This document shows, piece by piece, positions 25,501 to 34,300 of a stretch of DNA of 64,000 bases (the stretch's first letter is position 1; every line of letters begins with the position of its first letter). The notes beneath the pieces were generated by a model. The model had not been told where the DNA came from, ran no database searches, and was given only the letters and a program-made list of their open reading frames with translations. This DNA comes from Ooceraea biroi (taxonomy: Eukaryota > Arthropoda > Insecta > Hymenoptera > Formicidae). A program made the translations under genes and the position numbers. Where the stretch lies: assembly GCF_003672135.1 (NCBI RefSeq), contig NC_039514.1, positions 15,506,057 through 15,570,056 on the forward strand. Direction: 5' to 3'.

Positions 25501-26135
25501 TCGAAACTGCAATTACCATCGCTATAGTGAAAAAATAGTTCACTAGCAACTCCAGCTTCCCCTTAAGGTGATCCTGGAGTTGCTAGTGAACTATTTTTTC
25601 ACTATAGCGATGGTAATTGCAGTTTCGAAATTCTCTTTATTGCTTGTGCAGAATAAAAAATCCTTTTCCACGAATGAAGTATAGATAGAAAGAAAGTCCG
25701 CTCTACAGGACTTTATATTCAAAATGGAAAAAAGTTAAAAACTTGCATTTGTCTTTTCTAACTTTTTTCCATTTTGAATATAAAGTCCTGTAGAGCGGAC
25801 TTTCTTTCTATCTATACTTCATTCGTGGAAAAGGATTTTTTATTCTGCACAAGCAATAAAGAGAATTTCGAAACTGCAATTACCATCGCTATAGTGAAAA
25901 AATAGTTCACTAGCAACTCCAGCATCCCCTTAATTATTTGATATTGTTTCAAAAGAACAGCGGTATAAAGAGGTGTTACTCCTCCGCCAATGATGCACAC
26001 TTTGACAGTCTTGTTAATTTCTTGCACATTTTTATTACTCTGATTCGTCTCTCGCTTTATTGAACTCCTCACAATTTTTTCTTCATTCTTCCTCTTCGTT
26101 CGTTGATCATTGATTGCCAGTTTTCGAAAATTCAC
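22504..26135 (-). pseudogene. Malate-dehydrogenase-like gene, interrupted and partly deleted
   Basis: Three pieces read in order on the minus strand. An N-terminal piece at 25930-26135 ends in KVCIIGGGVTPLYTAVLLKQ, which corresponds to the first beta-strand and NAD-binding loop of mitochondrial malate dehydrogenase. A second piece from about 23170 to 22977 contains FLSGTSMSVPLAGG followed by TIVPLLSRAVPF. A last exon at 22504-22878 ends IPLINEHIDTAIAAV. About 100-120 residues normally lying between the first two (rest of the Rossmann fold and the NPVN block) are absent, and a tandem hairpin array occupies the gap. The catalytic histidine expected in the VIGGHAGKT block is replaced (LAGGADSRT). 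It is either a pseudogene or a strongly diverged paralog that was then broken. An intact copy elsewhere is likely but not visible. Confidence 0.7.
23379..25933. repeat. Tandem array of seven hairpin (TTAA-MITE) units
   Basis: Seven head-to-tail units are joined at TTAA. Junctions fall at 23727, 24094, 24462, 24829, 25196 and 25563, with the final TTAA at 25930-25933, so the period is 367-368 bp throughout. Each unit is itself an inverted repeat: GAACTATTTTTTCACTATAG at one end pairs with its complement at the other, around a short loop near GACAAATGCAAG. The first unit lacks its outermost left end. The last unit ends in the same CCAGCATCCCC|TTAA as the single copy at 60493-60853, whereas internal junctions read GCTTCCCCTTAAGGTGATCC. 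Confidence 0.92.
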
Positions 26136-26974
26136 GACGTAAAAGGAGATAACGTTGCGACAAGTTGAAAAAATAATGTTTTGACGACACAGTCATGATT
26201 AAAAAATTTTAATATCGCTTCGCTAAATGCAAGGAAACACTGGATTTAATTCACATTTTTTACACTAAACTTTTCAAGTTACATGCGTCAAATCGCGAGT
26301 ATCAATCGAGCGTACGATTTGCGGTGGATTCGTGCAAACAAATGACCCGCGATACGTTCAACAGCACAAAACACATGTATTTGAAATAAACGAATTATTA
26401 CAAAAAATTCTCTTTATTGTATGTATAAAAAAAGATATGTACGTATGATATAGAAAATATTCTTTAATAACTTCAAATAACTGTTCCTTTTTATACATGA
26501 CAACTCCAATTTAGTTAAATTTATTAAATTCTTAATTGGTCTGAACAATGGACAGTTATCTAGTAAAAAAAAACTCGTCAAACTTTTTCAAGTGCTCTTT
26601 GCGACGAACATTATATAAAAATAAAAAAGTAATAAACGCTACATCTGTATAGAGTATTGTTTAATGTCGTGTGGTGTTCCTTAACACCGAACAAATAAAT
26701 TTCAAATGTGATCATTGAAATGAAGATGTAATGAACGAAGCACATACTGATATTCTACAGTATTCAATGTTCCTTATGAAAAACTGTATATTACGACATT
26801 ATTGAAACATAAATAGTATTTTTATATATCAATACAAAAATCGAGAATACTTTTCGATTCGATAAAAAGAATTAACAAGAGAGATTGTGTAAACCAAATT
26901 TTGCTGTGAATCTCATTGCTTTTTTTTTATTGTAATAAAAAAAAGGCAAAAAGAGTCACAGCAAAATTTGATTC
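26136..26974. other. AT-rich spacer upstream of the malate-dehydrogenase-like gene
   Basis: No gene was recognised. The end of the stretch (about 26880-26965) contains an imperfect copy of sequence that recurs in the neighbouring hairpin, around the motif AAATTTTGCTGTGAATCT, so the hairpin may be part of a larger or rearranged repeat. Confidence 0.4.
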
Positions 26975-27252
26975 CCATACATGTGCTTCTGCATTTTGTA
27001 AACGTTAATGTACTGCTTTTGCTTTCCCGCATCTTGTTTGTTTCAGCATCCTTCACTGGACTCCCTGATTACCAAGAGGGAAGATTGTGTAAATTTTGCT
27101 GTGAATCTTATTGCTTTTTTTATTACAGTAAATTTAGTTTATACAATCTTCCCTCTTGTTAATCAGGGAGACAGTGAAGGATGCTGAAACAAACACGATG
27201 CAGCAAAGCAAGCAATGCAGCAACGTTTATAAAATGCTGAAGCACATGTATG
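26975..27252. repeat. 278-bp imperfect hairpin next to Barren 3' end
   Basis: Arms beginning CCATACATGTGCTTCTGCA and ending TGCTGAAGCACATGTATGG pair across the whole element. An inner arm pair CTCCCTGATTACCAAGAGGGA / TCCCTCTTGTTAATCAGGGAG follows the outer one. It ends only 26 bases before the Barren stop codon, so it probably lies in the Barren 3' UTR. No target-site duplication was found with certainty. Confidence 0.75.
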
Positions 27253-27278
27253 GAAACATACGCAAATAAACTCTCTTC

Positions 27279-29351
27279 TCAATTCGCTTGGACGATAACG
27301 TCGGACATGTCCGGTAGTGAATGAATGTTCAACTCTTTATCATTGGCCAAGTGTAACAATGATATGAACGATATCGGTACGCTTAACGCTTCGGCATTCG
27401 CTTTCGACAGCAATTTCGGCAGCTGTTTGTACACGTTGCTGAATCGCTTGCTTTCCTGCACGTTGTTCGTTGTAGCATCCTCTACTGCCTCCCCGATGTC
27501 CAATGTGTCCGCATTATCCCTGGATTTCAAGCAAGTCCATATAGATTTCTTCAATTGTTGCATGTCGATTTTCTTCGCCTTCACGCAGTACGGAATGGGT
27601 ACCTTGTTGGGCAGTTTTGGTGCGGCTACCATATTGTCGCCAGTGAAACCCTGGCTACTCGACACGTTGGCAGAAGCAGCGGCATCATCCTCGAAGTTGC
27701 AATCGTCGTTACAATCATCCCTGCCCGCGTCATTGTTGCTCACATCGGGACAATATTCTAACGTATCGTTTGGATTGTTGTAATCATATCTCTCGCCGTC
27801 GGACACGTCCGCGTCGACTGCGTCTTCCTTTCCTTCTCCGCTTGTTGATTTTACAACCAGTTCCGGGTGCAAATACAAACACTTAGACACTTGAACAATA
27901 TCGTAATGCATGTCTTCCGGTAGCGTCAGGTTTCCAGCGCTCCATTCCGATTTTGCGGTCTTCACTTGTAATTTGTTAGCCTGACTCGCAGCGAATTTTG
28001 CATCCATGTCACGATTCTCGTCATATGACAAAATCTCTCTTTTTTTTCGCGACGATGCTTGCATACAGGCTGCCATTCTCTCCGTCTTCGAAGTAGTGGT
28101 GGCAGTAGCGGAGGGTCTCGCGAACTTCCGAAACTTCCAATGGGACGGTCCAGCCCAATGCAAGCTCTTCATATTCGGTCGGATGAAGGAATACTCGGAC
28201 ATGAGCGCTGTTCGTGGCGTCACTTTCTTTTCGTGTGCATCCACGATATTTTCGCCTCGATTTACCACCTTCTGAAATCCATGAACGTTAGCCTCGTAGT
28301 CGTCGTGCCTGATGTCGAAGTAATTCATCGGCTCCGGCATCGGGTTTTCATCGTCGTCGTGTCTCACGCTTGCATCGAGATCAAACTGGAAGTTATTGCT
28401 ATCCTCGTCATCGCATTCGTCCTCCTGACCCGGCATCTCTTCCGGCTCGTCCTCCACGGACCAACCGAGGAACTCGAACTTCGAGTATGACGCGCAGACT
28501 TCCAAGTCTGAGAAGTCCTCGATCACCGGTATGTTGTACCTCGTTGAACTGCTTCCCAAGTTGGACTCGTTCTCTACGACGTCAACGATCACATCATTGT
28601 ATAGATGTTGATAGAAACCGGAACTCGCGTGATTCGGCAGCGTTGCCTGGTATAACATGTCAGTGGTCTCCATGTCGCCCTCGCCTATCATCGATACAGG
28701 CTTCATAATCTCGACATTGCCCTTCAAAGCCTCCACAGTGCTAATGATCCTCTGTTTGGCCTTTTTCTTTTTCTTCTTCTTCTGCAGCTCCACATTTCCT
28801 TCCGCGTCGTCCAGAGTAGCTTCCTCCCTCGTCTCAGAAGTCTGCTGGTCAGTTACTTGCTTATCTAATCCACCGGCTATTTTAAGTATATCGGTATGCA
28901 AACTGTCCACGCGGAATCCATAGATTTTGGTGCTCACATCCAACGACGTGCTGGCCATTTGCAGATTTGACATGTTAGCATCCTGTTTCTTCACCATATA
29001 CGTCATAAAATCAATCATCTCCAAACTAAATGCATTCTTGATGTTGATTTTGTTTTCAGTGCTCAGTTTTATGCAAAGACTTATCCTCTCGGCCATCTGC
29101 GGTGCCGGCATGTTCGCCAAGAATCCTAGCCCCAGAGAATGCCTCCTGCTATTGGCGGAATTATTAGATAACCTCGACGTAGACATTTCACGTCGACGTG
29201 CAACACGCTCCGCCTCATCGTCATTTTCACTGAGCGAACTTAACTGCAGCTTCTGGGCAATAATGGACTTTCGCAATGGCGTCGAAGAAGTCGGCGAATT
29301 TTGTAACGAGGACTCCAGCCCCTTGTGTAACAGAGAATTATGGGAATCCAT
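27279..29351 (-). CDS. barr: Condensin complex subunit 2 (Barren / CAP-H)
   Basis: This is the kleisin subunit of condensin I, bridging SMC heads during mitotic chromosome condensation. One coding exon encodes about 690 residues. The frame stays open to 29402, but the ATG at 29349-29351 (MDSHNSLLHKG) is the likely start because a splice acceptor lies just upstream, near 29420. The N-terminal kleisin region is highly typical: NAFSLEMIDFMTYMVKKQD, then ASTSLDVSTKIYGFRVDS. A Lys-rich run, long acidic stretches and the C-terminal winged-helix region (VPISFISLLHLANDKELNI) follow. Length is close to the family norm of about 700-740. A 5' UTR intron is implied. Identity is very secure. Confidence 0.95.
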   Translation of the reverse strand: MDSHNSLLHKGLESSLQNSPTSSTPLRKSIIAQKLQLSSLSENDDEAERVARRREMSTSRLSNNSANSRRHSLGLGFLANMPAPQMAERISLCIKLSTENKINIKNAFSLEMIDFMTYMVKKQDANMSNLQMASTSLDVSTKIYGFRVDSLHTDILKIAGGLDKQVTDQQTSETREEATLDDAEGNVELQKKKKKKKAKQRIISTVEALKGNVEIMKPVSMIGEGDMETTDMLYQATLPNHASSGFYQHLYNDVIVDVVENESNLGSSSTRYNIPVIEDFSDLEVCASYSKFEFLGWSVEDEPEEMPGQEDECDDEDSNNFQFDLDASVRHDDDENPMPEPMNYFDIRHDDYEANVHGFQKVVNRGENIVDAHEKKVTPRTALMSEYSFIRPNMKSLHWAGPSHWKFRKFARPSATATTTSKTERMAACMQASSRKKREILSYDENRDMDAKFAASQANKLQVKTAKSEWSAGNLTLPEDMHYDIVQVSKCLYLHPELVVKSTSGEGKEDAVDADVSDGERYDYNNPNDTLEYCPDVSNNDAGRDDCNDDCNFEDDAAASANVSSSQGFTGDNMVAAPKLPNKVPIPYCVKAKKIDMQQLKKSIWTCLKSRDNADTLDIGEAVEDATTNNVQESKRFSNVYKQLPKLLSKANAEALSVPISFISLLHLANDKELNIHSLPDMSDVIVQAN

Positions 29352-29682
29352 CTTGTGACATGCAAGACTCCGTATATTTAAACAGCACGTATCTATCTTC
29401 AATTCGACTTTTATACACCTGAAAGAAACAAAGAAACACTATACAAATGTACGCTTGCATGAGTATGTCACGTACATTTCAACTAAATCACATTTTCCGA
29501 AATTTGCAGACCAACACTATAATCATTAAATAACATTCTATTAACTGTTTAACAGAAGAAGAACGTTTAAAAGAACATAAGAAAGAAAGATGCCAAGTGG
29601 AACGTTTCTGACAGTCGTATTGGGTTAAGTTTTACGTCAGTCCGTTTATGCATCTAGTATTATTTAATTATTTAATGCCTAC

Positions 29683-29818
29683 CGTTCACAGCGGTGAAGT
29701 TGTTTATCATCTTCTCGAGATCAGCCCTGATCAGTCGCAGCAGGGTGTAATAACGTTGCAACTCGTCGTAAACTTTCTGTAAAACTCCGAGCGTGCGTTC
29801 GTTGTCTTGAGAAGACAT
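29683..29818 (-). CDS. Small unrecognised coding exon upstream of Barren
   Basis: From an ATG at 29816-29818 the minus strand reads a well-behaved helical, coiled-coil-like peptide (start MSSQDNERTLGVLQKVYDE, then IRADLEKMINN) to a good donor, GTAGGC. It ends in phase 1, which does not match the frame of the Barren acceptor near 29420: splicing there would stop after two codons. A possible alternative acceptor near 29542 would give about 20 more codons. It could be a short protein, an upstream ORF in the Barren transcript, or a separate gene. I do not recognise a family. Confidence 0.4.
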
Positions 29819-30356
29819 TACAGGCCTCGGCGTGTTTCGCGGCAACTACACAAGACGACCAACGTGTTTTTGTCGTTCGCGAAACGAGCGTCGAGACGGG
29901 TTTGCGCACTGTTTTTGTCAGTGGTGAAATCGCGAAAGACGGAAAAACAACGTTGACGACTGGCGGACAAAAACTCGTGGGCAATACGATACGATACGTT
30001 GCATTAACCGAACAATCTTTCAATTTCAAATATCTTACGACGCGTTCCAAAAATTAGCAGTCCTGTTCCTTTCGGATACATATGTGGCGGCTTCCGGAAC
30101 GCACGCGAATTGGACAAATTTAACAGCGCCACCAGCTACGCAATTGGAAAGTTTCATGAATACGCGCGGTGCTCGTAACGAATTCAAAGAAGATCGTCAC
30201 TTGTCCTCGTCTTCCATTGTAATTTTAAAAGATCTGAAAGAACCCGAAGTTATCGCACGCTTTAATAAAGTCATATATATTATCCAGTGAACGTTTGGAA
30301 TTATTTATAGAGATGGACATAATAACATCCCACGCATGTGTCCATACATAACATAT
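29819..30356. promoter_or_regulatory. Barren-side promoter region, no further gene
   Basis: This GC-mixed sequence upstream of the small ORF and Barren has no conserved frame. It presumably holds the promoter for the minus-strand transcript. Confidence 0.35.
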
Positions 30357-31077
30357 CCCAGGCAGCACATGTTAGCCTAATATATGTTTCTTAGACGTAT
30401 CTAATGTCTAAGAAACATAAAGTACCATTTAAGAAAAGGTTTCAATAGAAACCGTTTTTAGACCTCAATTTTAAAAACGTATTTTTCACCTTTCCACAGA
30501 AACGAAAAATGTGTTTTATTAAATTGATTTGAAATTATATAATTAATATAGAAAAAATAGTAATTTCTACTTACTTTGCGAGTATTCATTATTTTTACAT
30601 CATACGTTTCAATGTACTCGATTATGGAACAAGAGACAAAAATCAACACAAGCGGGTGCGATTCCCACCTCTGATTCACCAAGCGACCGATAGATGGCCA
30701 GGCCAGACGTGACGTTCTCGCAAGTAACATTTGTTATCACCTTATAAATAACCATCCGGAAAACCGATCCAATACTCTTTTCTTCTTCTTTTCTTATGAA
30801 ACTTTTAAGATCACTGTTACTTGAAGTGATATTTCAAAAGAGTGAGATTCCACTACACGAAATTTAGAGAGTAATTCATAAAATATAAAAATCTAGTTTT
30901 TTACAAAAATGTGACTTAACTCTGTCTATCTTTGAGGCACTGATATATATAGAATTGATAAATATTTTTCTGATGGTTTCTGAAACGTTTTTTTACCGAA
31001 AAAGAAACGTTTCTCCTAAATAAACGTTACGGCAAAACGTTTATGAAAGGGTTTTGAAACCAATGTGGCTGCCTGGG
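30357..31077. mobile_element. CCCAGGCAGCACA-ended element, copy 2
   Basis: This 721-bp copy of the element at 21650-22420 is flanked by AT on both sides. It differs by short deletions near the right end and scattered substitutions. The internal 90-codon minus-strand frame is kept (30458-30730), with only a couple of changes. The right terminus reads GTGGCTGCCTGGG, one base short of the other copy. Confidence 0.85.
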
Positions 31078-31312
31078 ATACATGTGTACACTATACATTT
31101 TCTTCAAACAATGATGTGTATTTTATTCAATATTTCGAGGCTTTGTTATTTAGTTCGAATATTACAAGTATTTTAAACAAAACAATTAACATGTCTATAA
31201 AGTACTTATACATACAGAAAATAAAAGAAACTATATATGTATATTTACTAATATTTTATCATTGTGATAAATCATAATGTATATTGAAAGAGTAATTAAA
31301 AAAAGAATATTT

Positions 31313-34300
31313 TTAATCCTGAAAATCCGTAGTTGTGGTATATTCATTTGTCGTTTCCGTTTCCGGTTTTTCGTTTGCGCAATGCTGAATCGATAAAATG
31401 TTGTACAAAGCACGTGGGAAGGCAGGAGTCGGCCCAAGAATGTGCAGGCAAATATTGTACTTCTCTAGCAAGTACATCCACTTCAGTTCATTACGTTCTT
31501 CCACCGTCATTGCCTGCAGTAATCACGTACGTCGTATTTAATGAACGCAACAATTAATTTTATTAATTATACATGAGCATTGTATGAACACCTTACAATT
31601 TTAATTATAATCTTATTTTCATTACTTTTTATATAATCATTTATTCGTTTATGATAAATATAGAATAAAAAGCTTTCGAACGTCGCATGAATATAACTTG
31701 AACATGATTGACATTGATGTGAATGGAATACCTGAAATTCATCGACTGTGCAACCCAAGACGCGCTCCGCGACGTCACCGATCAAACGACAACCGATGAG
31801 ATATCCCGTGTCATCCTTCAAATTGACTTTTACATTAAACTTTACGGTGTTCGACGGTGCACGCATTCCGTTACCCGACGGGCAACTCAGATTCATACAC
31901 GAATCTTGCACGTCAGCGACGATCCTTTTACACAGGGCACTGAAAAAAGGGAGAACGGAAGTAAACTTACTGCCAATTCTCTACTTATTAAATAATTAAA
32001 TAAATATATATAATATTTTGAAGGGAGCGTACCATTTTATAGATACCACAGTTTTGAGCGGACCGTCGAGATTGATCTCGATCACCGAAGCCTTCACGAT
32101 CGTTGCGAATTGCAATCTCTCGTCCTCCGCGAGCGCTTTCTTTTGCAACTTCTCCGTGACTTGCTGTATCGTCATTACGGTTGTGACGGTATCCGCTGTC
32201 AAAGCGTAAAATGTTAATTGTGCCAATGTTCTAATTTTAATATTAAAATATTTCTTACAATATGCGAAGTAATTAATTTTATATATATTTAATATTTATT
32301 TTTATTTTAAATTTCGACGTATAAGTCGATGGCTTGCGATTCTCACGGTTTGGTACGGCGAACGGATCGCTGCATATGGTATCAGATTCATGATGTTGCA
32401 CCGCGCTTTTAACGCTCGTGGCTTGCGGTACGTCTGGATTCTCCGTGATCAGCGTTCGTTTCGCTGTGTATAACAAAAAAAACGATATTGTAATCAAGTG
32501 CGCCGATTTCTCGAAGAGATCAGCGCAGTTATGCAGCAAAAACATACATATGCTCAACGCCGTTTTCTTCTTGTACTCGTCGTACGCGATACGGGCGTCC
32601 ACTAAGAACAGTACCGTCTGTTTCGCTTCCCAAAGCGCGGATCTCTCGACCCAATCCTTGTCCCACAGTACCAGCGACACCGTGTTTTGCGTCGATCCAT
32701 CCGTGACTTCGAAGCTGCGACACGTTAAAGCGCGTCCGTCCCGGGTTATAACGTTGCGCACGTCTGCGACCTGCAACGAGTACAATCGATCGACGAGTCA
32801 ACCGATCAGTCAGTAAACAATTAATTGAATCTCTTACCCAGCAAACACAAAATATAACTATTATATAACACAGAAGTAACACGTAATATAACAACTGTTA
32901 TATGTTATTAATGTTGAGGTTGCATAATTTACTTTGTAACTGCAATATAAAACTGTAACTGCGTTATAAAACTGTTATATTGCTCTGTTATACATTGGTT
33001 ATAATAATATAACAGTAATATAACTGAAATATGCGATATTATATAACTGTAATATTTGCATATTATGTCTATGTTACATATCATTTTTAACATTCAGATG
33101 TCGAGTTGTCCGGTGGATGGCTTCGTTTCTCGCACGCAAAATATAATACAAAATATATACAGGGTGTCCCGGGTTTTAACCGACAAACTGCGGGAGCATA
33201 TTCTACTAGTGGAAATAAGAAAAAATTCTTATATCGAGTTTGCTTAGAAATGCTTTATTACAAAGTTATAAACCAATATTGAAAAGAAATATCAGATAAG
33301 TAACAACGGAACATAGTGTAGAATTTGGAAGGTCGAAGATGTTTATGTTACGTGTATTCACATGTATTCACGTTCACTATGTTGAAACGATTCAGTATGA
33401 TTGTTACTTTCACAACAGTAGCCGTTAGATTTCAATCGTCGTGTCAACTAGCAATTACTATCAGAATGCCAAAAGTGTTTTCAAATGAGGAATGCACCGA
33501 TATTCATTTCGTGTACGGATTCTGTGACGGAAGTGCACGAGCTGCCGTACGAGAGTATCAACGTAGATTTCCTAACAGGAGAGTACCAGATAGATTTAAA
33601 GCAACGAATTACTAATTCAGTTACTGAGATGCAACAAAATTTTCAGGAATGTCGTACCGTAACAAATTCTGTACTACGTCGATGTCTAGCTTGTATCGAT
33701 GTGCAAGGACAACATTTTGAAACGCGTCACTAAATCATTGCGTAGATAATTTATATTTTTGTGAAAAAATCCGTTGTTACTTATCTCATATTTCTTTTCA
33801 ATATTGGTTTATAACTTTGTAATGAAGCATTTCTAAGCAAACTCGATATAAGAATTTTTTCTTATTTCCACTAGTAGAATATGCTCCCGCAGTTTGTCGG
33901 TTAAAACCCGGGACACCCTGTATAGGAACGGTGATCACGGCAGGGCACAACTTGTGTCGTAAGTCCATTTCTACGATGAAGTGGTACATTTTTGAACGAA
34001 TATAAATAAGAGGAAAGTACGAACTTGTACATAACGTTTAGGAAAATAAATTAAACGTGCACCTGTAGTTGTAGAGAGAGGAAGAAAGAATAAATAATAT
34101 ACAGGGTGTTTCCTAAGTAAGTAGACAAACTTAAGGAAGATATTCCTTGGCTTATTTTAAGAAGAAAAGGTCACATAAACATATGTCCTAAACTGCTTTG
34201 TTTTCCAAAAAAAAGTATCTGTCATTGTAAATACGTCTTGCTTGACGAGCGTTTCCATTAGCAAGACCGTACACGAAATGCATATCTGCCATTTCGGCGT

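Noticed and set aside
23379..25933. CRISPR-like or satellite interpretation of the regular array
   Set aside because: Units are 367-bp palindromes joined at TTAA with no spacers of unique sequence; the single copy with TTAA duplication shows the unit is a transposon.
28059..28923. Plus-strand ORFs over the Barren coding exon
   Set aside because: Shadow frames of the conserved minus-strand Barren coding sequence.
29721..30050. 109-codon minus-strand ORF upstream of Barren
   Set aside because: Low-complexity translation overlapping the better supported small exon in another frame; no domain seen.
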